Origin: Streptomyces sp. Je 1-332
Lineage (GTDB): Bacteria; Actinomycetota; Actinomycetes; Streptomycetales; Streptomycetaceae
NCBI RefSeq assembly: GCF_040730185.1
Contig: NZ_CP160402.1
Coordinates: 1,426,001-1,490,000, forward strand
Length of the DNA: 64,000 nucleotides
Direction: 5' to 3'
Shown here in pieces: positions 42,194 to 49,918 of the stretch; the first letter of the stretch is position 1; the number at the start of each line of letters is the position of its first letter. A model generated the notes under the pieces. That model was not told the origin of the DNA and did not search any database. It saw only the letters and a program-made list of their open reading frames with translations. A program made the translations under genes and the position numbers.

Positions 42194-44806
42194 CTACTTC
42201 ACGGGGGCCATCTCGTCGACGATGCCCGGGTGGTCCTCCACCCAGTTCTGCACGCCGTCCTCCTCATTGCCCCGGCCGGCCTTCTGGACGGCCTGCTCGA
42301 GACTCATCAGCTCGTCGGGGCTCATGTGCCAGTTCTTCAGCCAGCCGTTGAGCTCCGAGAACTTCTTCGGGAAGCTCTTGTTGGCGAGCGTCTTGATCTG
42401 GTTGTTGGCACCCCACGTCTTCTTGGGGTCCTTCAGCCGCGTGAGGTCGTACTTGTTGTACGCCCAGTGCGGCGACCAGAGCACGACCGCGACCGGCTCC
42501 TTCTTCGCGTACGCGCGCTCCAGCTCGGCGAGCATCGAGCTCGTGCCCGCGCTGGTCAGCTCGAAGCCGTCCAGACCGTAGGCCGGCATGACCTTGTCCT
42601 TGAGACGCGTCATCTGGCCGGTGCCCGGCTCGATGCCGACGATCCTGCCCTTGAACTTGTCCTTGTTCTTGCGCAGGTCGTCCATGGTCTTGACGCCCTT
42701 GACGTAGGACGGGACCGCGACTTCGAGCGTCGTCTTGTCGTACCACGCCCCGACGTCGACGAGATCCTTCTTGTACTTCTCCCAGTACTGCTTCTGCGCG
42801 ACCGGCAGCCAGCCGTCGAGTTCGAAGTCGACCTGCCCGGTGGACAGACCCGTGAACAGCGGGCCGACATCGAGCTTGGTGGTCCTCGGCTTGTAGCCGC
42901 GCTTCTCCAGGATGTTCTTCCACAGGTACGTGGCGGCGATGCCCTCGTCCCACGCCGGGTAGCCGATGTTCGGCGCGGCGCCGGCCTGCTTGCCCTTCTC
43001 GTACGAGTTCTTGGCGACCGGGGCCATCTTGTCGACGATGCCCGGGTTCTTCTTCATCCAGTTCTTGACGCCCTGGTCCTGCTTGCCCTTGCCGGCGTCC
43101 TGGATGGCGCCCTCAAGGGAGGTGAGCTGCGCCTCGCTGAGCTTGAAGTCCTTCAGCCACTGCGCGACCTGCGGCTCCTTCTCGGCGAAGCCCTTGCGGC
43201 CCAGGGTGTGGATGCCGTCGCCCGAACCGAAGGCGCCCTTGGGGTCCTTCAGCTTGGTCAGCTCGTACTTGTCGTACGCCCAGTGCGGCGACCAGAGAGT
43301 GACCGCGATGGGCTCCTTCTTCTTGTACGCACGGTCCAGCTGGGCCAGCATCGCCGAGGTGTTGGACTTGACCAGCTCGTACTTGCCCTTGAGGCCGTAC
43401 TCGTTCTGGACCTTGTCCTCGTACAGCTTCGTCTCGCCCGCGCCGGGCTCGATGCCGTAGATCTTGCCCTTGAACTGGCTGCTCTTGCCCTTGAGGTCGT
43501 CGAGGGTCTTGACGCCCTTGACGTACTTGGGCACCGCGATCTCCAGCGAGGTCGGCTTGTACCAACTGCCGTAGTCCTCGAGCTGGTTCTTGTACTTGCT
43601 CCAGTACGGGGCGTGCGTGGCCGGCAGCCAGGAGTTGGTCTGCACGTCGACGCTGCCCTGCGCCTGGCCGTTGTAGAGCGCGCCCACCTCGAGCGACTGC
43701 ACCTCGGGCTTGAAGCCGCGCTGCTCGAGGACGTTCTTCCACAGGTACGTGGAGGCGGTTCCCTCGGGCCAGTCGATGTAGCCCATCTTGACCGTGCGGC
43801 CCTGACCGACGTTCTCGGAGACCTTGGCACCCTCGTCGTCGCCGCCCCAGACGTTCAGGCCGCCGGCGACGAGCGCCAGGACCAGAACACCGACCATGGC
43901 GACCGGCGTGGCCGGCTTCCACTGCATGATCTTCAGGCCGCCGAGCGCGGAGTTGGCCTTGGCCAGGGCACGCCGGCCGAGCGGCGAGACACGCTGGTTG
44001 AGGGCACCGGTCATACGGTCCAGGTACATCGCGAGGATGACCACCGCGATGCCGCCCTCGAAGCCGAGCGCGACGTCGACCGAGCTGATGCCGTCGTACA
44101 CGGTGGAGCCGAGGCCGCCACCGCCGACCATGCCGGCGACGACGACCATCGAGAGAGCGAGCATGATCGCCTGGTTGACGCCCGCCATGATCGTGGGCAG
44201 CGCCAGCGGAAGCTGGACGCGCCACAGGGTGTTGCGCGGATGCGTGCCGAACGCCTCGGCGGCCTCGATCAGTTCCTCGTCGACCTGCCGGATGCCGAGC
44301 TCGGCGAGGCGGACGGCGGGCGGCATCGCGAACACGATGGTCGCGACCATGCCGGGTACCGGACCGACACCGAAGAAGAAGATGCCCGGGATCAGATAGA
44401 CCATGGCGGGCATGGTCTGCATGAAGTCGAGCACCGGACGTATCGCGCCGCTGACGGTGCGGTTCTTGGCGGCCCAGATGCCGATCGGCAGCGCGAACAC
44501 AAAGATGATCACGCAGGAGACGAGCACGAGGGACAGCGTGTTCATCGCCGGTTCCCACTGCTCGATCGAGTCGATCAGCGCGAATCCCGCGAAGGTCGCC
44601 ACCGCGGCGACGAACCCGCGCAGCCAGAAGGCGAGCACGGCGAAGATGCCGATGAGGATCAGCGGTTCGGGCGAGGTGAGCACCGCGTTGACGGCGTCGT
44701 AGGCGTTTCCGACGACCAGCTTGATGAACTCGAAGAGCCACTCGCAGTTGTCGCGCAGCCAGTCGACGCCGGAGGCGACCCAGTCGCCGATATGGATCCT
44801 AGGCAC
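42194..44806 (-). CDS. opuAB-AC: Glycine betaine/proline ABC permease fused to two substrate-binding domains
   Basis: An 870-residue protein. Residues 1-300 are a ProW/OpuAB permease with the EAA loop at about 181-206 (EAAEAFGTHPRNTLWRVQLP). After a further helix (about 301-321) come two tandem OpuAC-type binding domains, about 339-600 and 611-870. Each has the aromatic residues that cage quaternary amines, for example the repeated SPHWAYDKYELT/SPHWAYNKYDLT, NSWLPATH and DGWLPVAQ. Each has the start YIDWPEGTASTYLWKN or YPAWDEGIAATYLWKN. Fusing the binding domain to the permease is known for OpuA, and the second copy is the notable addition. The gene overlaps the ATPase gene by 8 bp. Substrates are probably osmoprotectants. 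Confidence 0.92.
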   Translation of the reverse strand: MPRIHIGDWVASGVDWLRDNCEWLFEFIKLVVGNAYDAVNAVLTSPEPLILIGIFAVLAFWLRGFVAAVATFAGFALIDSIEQWEPAMNTLSLVLVSCVIIFVFALPIGIWAAKNRTVSGAIRPVLDFMQTMPAMVYLIPGIFFFGVGPVPGMVATIVFAMPPAVRLAELGIRQVDEELIEAAEAFGTHPRNTLWRVQLPLALPTIMAGVNQAIMLALSMVVVAGMVGGGGLGSTVYDGISSVDVALGFEGGIAVVILAMYLDRMTGALNQRVSPLGRRALAKANSALGGLKIMQWKPATPVAMVGVLVLALVAGGLNVWGGDDEGAKVSENVGQGRTVKMGYIDWPEGTASTYLWKNVLEQRGFKPEVQSLEVGALYNGQAQGSVDVQTNSWLPATHAPYWSKYKNQLEDYGSWYKPTSLEIAVPKYVKGVKTLDDLKGKSSQFKGKIYGIEPGAGETKLYEDKVQNEYGLKGKYELVKSNTSAMLAQLDRAYKKKEPIAVTLWSPHWAYDKYELTKLKDPKGAFGSGDGIHTLGRKGFAEKEPQVAQWLKDFKLSEAQLTSLEGAIQDAGKGKQDQGVKNWMKKNPGIVDKMAPVAKNSYEKGKQAGAAPNIGYPAWDEGIAATYLWKNILEKRGYKPRTTKLDVGPLFTGLSTGQVDFELDGWLPVAQKQYWEKYKKDLVDVGAWYDKTTLEVAVPSYVKGVKTMDDLRKNKDKFKGRIVGIEPGTGQMTRLKDKVMPAYGLDGFELTSAGTSSMLAELERAYAKKEPVAVVLWSPHWAYNKYDLTRLKDPKKTWGANNQIKTLANKSFPKKFSELNGWLKNWHMSPDELMSLEQAVQKAGRGNEEDGVQNWVEDHPGIVDEMAPVK

Positions 44807-45971
44807 TGGCGATCACCTTGCTCACGGGGCCCTCGCCCTTGTCCTCGGTCACCGGGGACGCGGACACCGCGTCCTGCGGCGTGTCATCGCTCTCCCGCAC
44901 CGCGGGCATCGGCTCGCCGAGCACCGCGAGCAGCCGTGCCCGCGGCACGACGCCGATGAGCGCGCCCTCGTCGTCGGTCACGGCGACGGCCGCGCCGCTG
45001 GTGGAGCACGGCGTGAACAGCTCGATGATCGGGGTGTCCGCCTTGACCGTGGCGGGGGCCGCGGACAGCACGTCCTGTGCGGTCGTCAGCTCCTTGCCCT
45101 CGGGCGTCTTCGTGCCGAAGACGGTCTCGGGCTCGGCCATGATCGCGCCCGCCGTGAGGACACGGGAGCGGTCGACGTCCTGCGTGAACGCGGCGACGTA
45201 GTCGTTGGCCGGGGTGACGAGGATGTCCTCGGCGTTGCCGATCTGGACGATCTCGCCGTCGCGCATGACGGCGATCTGGTCGCCCAGACGCATGGCCTCA
45301 TTCAGGTCGTGGGTGATGAAGACGATGGTCTTCTTCAGCCGCTTCTGCAGCTCCAGGAGCTGGTCCTGCATGTCGCGGCGGATCAGGGGGTCGAGCGCGC
45401 TGAACGACTCGTCCATGAGGAGCAGGTCGGCATCGGTCGCCAGGGCGCGGGCCAGGCCCACGCGCTGCTGCATACCGCCGGAGAGCTCGTCGGGCCAGGA
45501 CTTCTCCCAGCCCTTGAGGCCCGCGAGTTCGAGCGCCACCGTGGCGCGCTCCTCGCGCTCGGCGCGCGGCACGCCCTGCACCTCGAGGCCGTAACCGGCG
45601 TTCTCCAGAACGCTGCGGTGCGGGAAGAGCGCGAAGTGCTGGAAGACCATGCTGATCTTCTTGGAGCGCACCTCGCGCAGCTCACGGGCGCTCAGACCGG
45701 TCAGATCCTGACCGTCGAAGAGCACCTGTCCGGCCGTCGGCTCCGACAGACCGTTGAGCATGCGCAGCAACGTGGACTTGCCGGATCCGGAGAGACCCAT
45801 GACGACGAAGATCTGGCCCGGCTCGACCGTGAAGGAGGCGTCGATCACCGCGGCAGTGGTGCCTTCGGCGCGCAGCTCCTCTCGGTCGGTTCCGTGGCGG
45901 AGTTTCTCCACCGCGTCAGCGGGTCGTCTGCCGAATACCTTGTACAGGTGTTCGGCTTGCAGCCTGGACAC
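44799..45971 (-). CDS. opuAA: Glycine betaine/proline ABC ATPase with C-terminal CBS region
   Basis: A 390-residue ProV/OpuAA-type ATPase. Walker A is in VMGLSGSGKSTLLRMLNGL, the signature in ELSGGMQQRVGLARALA, Walker B in DLLLMDESFSALDP and the switch His in VFITHDLNEAMRL. The N-terminal extension (about 45 residues) before the nucleotide domain and the C-terminal CBS pair (about 270-360) are characteristic of osmosensory OpuA. CBS domains sense ionic strength or c-di-AMP. GTG at 45971 is preferred, with GAGAGG five bases upstream. The alternative GTG at 45977 is two codons earlier. Confidence 0.93.
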   Translation of the reverse strand: MSRLQAEHLYKVFGRRPADAVEKLRHGTDREELRAEGTTAAVIDASFTVEPGQIFVVMGLSGSGKSTLLRMLNGLSEPTAGQVLFDGQDLTGLSARELREVRSKKISMVFQHFALFPHRSVLENAGYGLEVQGVPRAEREERATVALELAGLKGWEKSWPDELSGGMQQRVGLARALATDADLLLMDESFSALDPLIRRDMQDQLLELQKRLKKTIVFITHDLNEAMRLGDQIAVMRDGEIVQIGNAEDILVTPANDYVAAFTQDVDRSRVLTAGAIMAEPETVFGTKTPEGKELTTAQDVLSAAPATVKADTPIIELFTPCSTSGAAVAVTDDEGALIGVVPRARLLAVLGEPMPAVRESDDTPQDAVSASPVTEDKGEGPVSKVIASA

Positions 45972-45995
45972 ATACACCTCTCGGGTTGAAACAAG

Positions 45996-46024
45996 ACGGC
46001 CCGCCTCCCCCGCCGGCGGGCCGT
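45996..46024 (-). promoter_or_regulatory. Terminator-like hairpin immediately upstream of the opuAA start
   Basis: Perfect 10-base arms (ACGGCCCGCC and complement) with a 9-base loop. On the minus strand they are followed by CTTGTTTC and then the Shine-Dalgarno sequence. The hairpin is 25-53 nt from the start codon. Further stems lie upstream at about 46,030-46,110 (GCGGG-CAGAA-CCCGC and CCGGA-GCGCC-TCCGG), suggesting a structured leader. Confidence 0.5.
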
Positions 46025-46219
46025 GGAGCGACGCGGGTTCTGCCCGCTTACTTGCCCGGTGAAATAGTTGAAATCTCGACCGGAGGCGCTCCGGCTCGGC
46101 GCCTGCCCCGACTTACACAGAACAAACGCAAGAGTGTTCCAGTTCACATTCCATTCACTTCTGTCGGCTGGAATGCGCTGTCAGATCGCGGTGTCAGTGC
46201 CGTGCGGCATGATGCGAAG

Positions 46220-47149
46220 GTGACTCAGCGAACGCGACGGCTCATGCTGCTCGACACGGCGTCCCTGTACTACCGGGCCTACTTCGGGGTCCCCGATTCC
46301 GTCAAGGCCCCGGACGGCACACCGGTGAACGCGGTGCGCGGCCTGCTCGACTTCATCGCCCGGCTCGTCCAGGACCATCGCCCCGACGACCTGGTCGCCT
46401 GCATGGACGCGGACTGGCGCCCGCACTGGCGGGTCGAGCTGATCCCTTCGTACAAGGCGCATCGCGTCGCCGAGGAGATCGAGCAGGGCCCGGACGCCGA
46501 GGAGACCCCGGACACGCTCGCGCCGCAGGTCCCGATCATCGAGGACGTCCTCGACGCACTCGGCATCGCCCGCGTGGGCGTGCCGTCGTACGAGGCGGAC
46601 GACGTGATCGGTACGTACGCCGGCCGCGCCGCGGGGCCGGTGGACATCGTCACCGGCGACCGCGACCTCTATCAGCTGGTGGACGACGAGCGGGGCGTCC
46701 GCGTCCTCTACCCCCTCAAGGGCGTCGGCTCCCTCCAGATCACCGACGAGGCCTGGCTCCGCGAGAAGTACGGGGTGGACGGACCCGGCTACGTGGATCT
46801 GGCCCTGCTGCGCGGCGACCCGAGCGACGGCCTGCCCGGCGTGCCCGGCATCGGCGAGAAGACAGCGGCCAAGCTCCTCGACGCGTACGGAGATCTGGCC
46901 GGAATCATGGCCGCGGTGGACGACCGCAAGAGCAAACTGACGCCGTCCCAGCGAAGGCGGCTCGACGAATCCCGCGCGTATGTGGCCGTCGCGCCGAGGG
47001 TGGTCCGCGTCGCGGGCGACGTACCGCTGCCGGACGTCGACCTGGCGCTGCCGGGCGAACCCCGCGATCCCGCCGCGCTCGACGAGCTGGCAGCGCGGTG
47101 GAACCTGGGCGGAGCGCTGAAGCGGTTGCTCACGACTCTCCAGGGGTGA
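46220..47149 (+). CDS. 5'-3' exonuclease (PolA N-terminal domain-like)
   Basis: A 309-residue FEN-type nuclease with no polymerase domain. The conserved acidic blocks are MLLDTASLYYRAYFG, ACMDADWRPHWR, YEADDVIGTYAGRA and VTGDRDLYQLVDDE. The helix-hairpin-helix is GLPGVPGIGEKTAAKLLDAYG. It probably trims RNA primers or 5' flaps as a back-up to PolA. The GTG at 46220 was chosen by homology. The sequence before it (GCATGAT) could be a -10 for a leaderless transcript. It is divergent from opuA. Confidence 0.9.
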   Translation: MTQRTRRLMLLDTASLYYRAYFGVPDSVKAPDGTPVNAVRGLLDFIARLVQDHRPDDLVACMDADWRPHWRVELIPSYKAHRVAEEIEQGPDAEETPDTLAPQVPIIEDVLDALGIARVGVPSYEADDVIGTYAGRAAGPVDIVTGDRDLYQLVDDERGVRVLYPLKGVGSLQITDEAWLREKYGVDGPGYVDLALLRGDPSDGLPGVPGIGEKTAAKLLDAYGDLAGIMAAVDDRKSKLTPSQRRRLDESRAYVAVAPRVVRVAGDVPLPDVDLALPGEPRDPAALDELAARWNLGGALKRLLTTLQG

Positions 47150-47153
47150 GGTG

Positions 47154-47172
47154 TTAGCTTAGGTAAGCCTAA
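47154..47172. promoter_or_regulatory. Iron box (DmdR/IdeR type) before the siderophore-interacting protein
   Basis: TTAGCTTAGGTAAGCCTAA matches the 19-bp consensus TTAGGTTAGGCTAACCTAA at 15 positions. A perfect inverted repeat GCTTAGG-TAAG-CCTAAGC is embedded. It lies 30-48 bp before the start, so the gene should be repressed by iron through DmdR1. Confidence 0.85.
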
Positions 47173-47201
47173 GCAACATTTGATCAGGGGAGGCCGCCGC
47201 C

Positions 47202-48044
47202 ATGGCAGAACGACCGGCACGCAAGGCACCGAAGACCCACGTCGCCCAGGTGGTGCGCACCGAGCGCCTCACCCCGCACATGCAGCGCGTGGTCCTGGGC
47301 GGCGAGGGTCTCGCGGAGTTCGCCGGGGGCGACTCCACCGATCTGTACGTGAAGCTGCTCTTCGGCGCCGAGGGCGTCACCTATCCCGAGCCGTTCGACA
47401 TCCAGCGGATCCGCGAGGAGTTCCCCCGCGACCAGTGGCCCGTGACGCGTACGTACACGGTGCGCTCCTGGGACCCGCGGACCCGTGAGCTCGCCGTCGA
47501 CTTCGTCATCCACGGCGACGAGGGTCTCGCGGGCCCGTGGGCCCAGCGCGTCGAGCCCGGCGCCACGGTCCGCTTCCTCGGCCCCGGCGGTGGGTACACG
47601 CCGGACGCCGAGGCCGACTGGCATCTGCTGGCCGGTGACGAGAGCGCGCTGCCCGCGATCGCCGCGGCCCTCGAGGCCCTGCCCGAAGGCGCCAAGGCGT
47701 ACGCGTTCGTGGAGGTCGCCGACGCGGACGAGGAGCAGAAGATCAACTCCGCCGCCGAGATCACCTGGCTGCACCGCGGGCAGCGCCCCGTGGGTCAGGC
47801 CCTCGTCGAGGCCGTACGCTCCCTCGACTTCCCCGCGGGCGACGTGCAGGCGTTCGTGCACGGCGAGGCCGGGTTCGTGAAGGAGCTGCGCCGCCACCTC
47901 CGCATGGAGCGCGAGGTACCGCGCGAGCGCCTCTCGATCTCCGGCTACTGGCGCCTCGGCCACAACGAGGACGGCTGGCAGGCGTCCAAGCGGGACTGGA
48001 ACGCGCAGGTTGAGGCCGAGCAGGAGCCGTTGCACTCGGCTTGA
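47202..48044 (+). CDS. Siderophore-interacting protein (flavin-dependent ferric reductase)
   Basis: A 280-residue SIP/ViuB-type protein: FAD-binding barrel with TRTYTVRSW (the RxYTVR motif), followed by a FAD_binding_9 segment and the reductase domain containing LLAGDESALPAIAA. The C-terminal GYWRLGHNEDGW is typical. It reduces ferric-siderophore in the cytoplasm to free iron with NAD(P)H. No siderophore biosynthesis or uptake gene is near. The iron box shows it is expressed under iron starvation. GGGGAGG is eight bases before the ATG. Confidence 0.93.
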   Translation: MAERPARKAPKTHVAQVVRTERLTPHMQRVVLGGEGLAEFAGGDSTDLYVKLLFGAEGVTYPEPFDIQRIREEFPRDQWPVTRTYTVRSWDPRTRELAVDFVIHGDEGLAGPWAQRVEPGATVRFLGPGGGYTPDAEADWHLLAGDESALPAIAAALEALPEGAKAYAFVEVADADEEQKINSAAEITWLHRGQRPVGQALVEAVRSLDFPAGDVQAFVHGEAGFVKELRRHLRMEREVPRERLSISGYWRLGHNEDGWQASKRDWNAQVEAEQEPLHSA

Positions 48045-48046
48045 TC

Positions 48047-48274
48047 GGAACGGGGCCCCTGCTGGGGGCTGAGGCCGGGTCCCGTGCACCGGCCGGTGGG
48101 GGCTGGGCGCGCAGTTCCCCGCGGCCCTTACGGGGCAGGGCCGTTGGCCTCGGCCTGAGGGGAACGGGGCCCCCGCTGGGAGCTGAGGCCGCGGCCCGTA
48201 CACCGGCCGGTGGGGGCTGGGCGCGCAGTTCCCCGCGCCCCTTGCGGGGCGGGGCCGTTGGCGGCCACGGAAAA
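48047..48274. repeat. Tandem pair of the Streptomyces intergenic repeat (114-bp unit)
   Basis: Units start GGAACGGGGCCCC at 48047 and 48161. Both contain GTGGGGGCTGGGCGCGCAGT followed at once by TCCCCGC, the complement of the core found at 14855-14903. Differences are few. The pair occupies nearly all of the gap between the SIP and the acetyltransferase genes. It is not coding. Confidence 0.85.
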
Positions 48275-48315
48275 AATCGGTCCCGCTCGGCGTTCGGTGC
48301 TGGCAGCATGCCCCT

Positions 48316-48921
48316 ATGCCCTTCAAGATCTCGGACGTCGTCGCGGCGGGCTCCCTCGCCCATCGGGAACAGCCCGTCATCCCCGTCCCGGGAGGGCTGA
48401 TCCTGCGCCCCTGGTCGCTCGATGACGCGCCCGCCGTGTACGAGGCGTTCCAGGACCCGGTGATCCAGCGCTGGCACGCCCGCGAGGCCGATTCCGTCGA
48501 CGAGGCCCGCGGCTGGATCGACGGCTGGCGCAAGGTCTGGCCCGAGGAGCAGGACGCGCACTGGGCCATCGCCGACGCCACCACGGACGCGGTGGTGGGC
48601 CGGATCTCGCTGCGCCTGATCGTGCTCGCCGACGGACAGGCCGAAGTCGCCTACTGGACCATGCCATCGGCCCGCGGCCGGGGCATCGCCCCGCGCGCCC
48701 TCACGGCGCTGTCCGACTGGGCCTTCGACGACATAGGCCTGCACCGCCTCGAACTCACCCACGCCACGGCCAACGAAGCCTCCTGCCGCGTCGCGCTCAA
48801 GACCGGCTTCGTGCCGGAAGGCACCAAGCGCAGCGCGGTCCTGCACGCCGACGGCTGGCACGACATGCATCTGCACGCCCGGATACGGGACGACCGAGCG
48901 GAGCCGCCGGCAGGCCCCTGA
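48316..48921 (+). CDS. GNAT-family N-acetyltransferase, RimJ/RimL type
   Basis: A 201-residue protein with the acetyl-CoA binding pattern VAYWTMPSARGRGIAPRALT (Q/RxxGxG/A) and the GNAT strand LHRLELTHATANEASCRVA. The N-terminal LRPWSLDDAPAVYEAF resembles RimJ/L-type ribosomal or amino-terminal acetyltransferases. The substrate is unknown. The ATG has no Shine-Dalgarno sequence, and CAGCAT lies six bases before it, so the mRNA may be leaderless. Confidence 0.88.
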   Translation: MPFKISDVVAAGSLAHREQPVIPVPGGLILRPWSLDDAPAVYEAFQDPVIQRWHAREADSVDEARGWIDGWRKVWPEEQDAHWAIADATTDAVVGRISLRLIVLADGQAEVAYWTMPSARGRGIAPRALTALSDWAFDDIGLHRLELTHATANEASCRVALKTGFVPEGTKRSAVLHADGWHDMHLHARIRDDRAEPPAGP

Positions 48922-48959
48922 CCTGGGCCACACGGCAGGGTGCTGCCGTCGGGGCCCCG

Positions 48960-48965
48960 TACTCT
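48960..48965 (+). promoter_or_regulatory. -10 element of the pseudouridine synthase (leaderless)
   Basis: TACTCT fits TAnnnT and ends 8 bases before the GTG at 48974, with no Shine-Dalgarno sequence between. Confidence 0.45.
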
Positions 48966-48973
48966 TGCCGGTT

Positions 48974-49918
48974 GTGACCCGTAAGCCCCGCATCCCGCCC
49001 TCTCCCCTGCCGCAACGGCGTGGCGTCGACCCCATGCGGGTCAAGCTGCCCTCCGATGGAGCCTGGACGACCGTGCGGGATCATCTCGTCGAGCGGCTCA
49101 AGGCCGGGCCCGAAGTGATCGACGGGATGCTGCGGGAGGGGCTGATCGTCGGCGTGGACGGGCTGCCCGTGGCGCCGGACGCCCCTTATGTGCCGGGCAC
49201 CTTCGTGTGGTTCCACCGGGATCTGCCGGACGAGGTTCCGGTGCCGTACGGCATCGATGTCGTGTACCGCGACGAGCACATCGTCGTCGCCGACAAGCCC
49301 CACTTCCTGGCGACCATGCCGCGCGGCAGCCACGTCACCGAGACCGCGCTCGCCCGGCTCCGCAGGGACCTCGGCATCCCCGCGCTCGGCGCCGCGCACC
49401 GCCTCGACCGGCTCACCGCGGGGCTGATGCTCTTCACCGTGCGGCCGGAGGAACGCGGCGCGTACCAGACGCTGTTCGGCGAGCGGCGGGTGCGCAAGGA
49501 GTACGAGGCCGTGGCCGCCCACGATCCCGGGCTCGGACTCCCCCGCACCGTGCGCAGCCACATCGTCAAGGAGCGCGGCATCATCGCCGCGTACGAGGTC
49601 CCCGGCGCCGAGCCCAACAGCGAGAGCCGCGTCGAACTCAAGGAGAGCAGAGGGGAGTTGGCGCGCTACCGGCTCACCCCGCACACCGGCCGCACCCACC
49701 AGCTGCGCGTACACATGAACGCGCTCGGCCTGCCGATCCTCGGTGACCCCGTCTACCCGCTGGTCACGGGCCCGGTGCCGCCGGACGACTTCCGGCGGCC
49801 CCTGCAACTCCTCTCCCGTGTCCTGGAGTTCACTGACCCCGTCACGGGGACCGACCACCGCTTCGTCAGCTCACGCGAGTTGGCGGCCTGGACCTCGTAC
49901 GCCGACTGGGATCAGTAG
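48974..49918 (+). CDS. RluA-family pseudouridine synthase
   Basis: A 314-residue RluA/RluC/RluD-type enzyme. The catalytic Asp is in GAAHRLDRLTAGLMLFT, and YRLTPHTGRTHQLRVHM and PILGDPVYP are the next conserved motifs. The N-terminal 80 residues show no S4-like match. It isomerises uridine to pseudouridine in rRNA or tRNA, with an unknown site. The 3' end overlaps the convergent P450 gene by 7 bp. Confidence 0.93.
   Translation: MTRKPRIPPSPLPQRRGVDPMRVKLPSDGAWTTVRDHLVERLKAGPEVIDGMLREGLIVGVDGLPVAPDAPYVPGTFVWFHRDLPDEVPVPYGIDVVYRDEHIVVADKPHFLATMPRGSHVTETALARLRRDLGIPALGAAHRLDRLTAGLMLFTVRPEERGAYQTLFGERRVRKEYEAVAAHDPGLGLPRTVRSHIVKERGIIAAYEVPGAEPNSESRVELKESRGELARYRLTPHTGRTHQLRVHMNALGLPILGDPVYPLVTGPVPPDDFRRPLQLLSRVLEFTDPVTGTDHRFVSSRELAAWTSYADWDQ

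Noticed and set aside
42176..44959. A 927-residue plus-strand open frame over the opuA genes.
   Set aside because: It begins in the terminator and mirrors the transporter gene. No recognisable domain.
46025..46219. A known c-di-AMP (ydaO) riboswitch upstream of opuA.
   Set aside because: The conserved core bases were not recognised by eye, so only a generic structured leader is reported.
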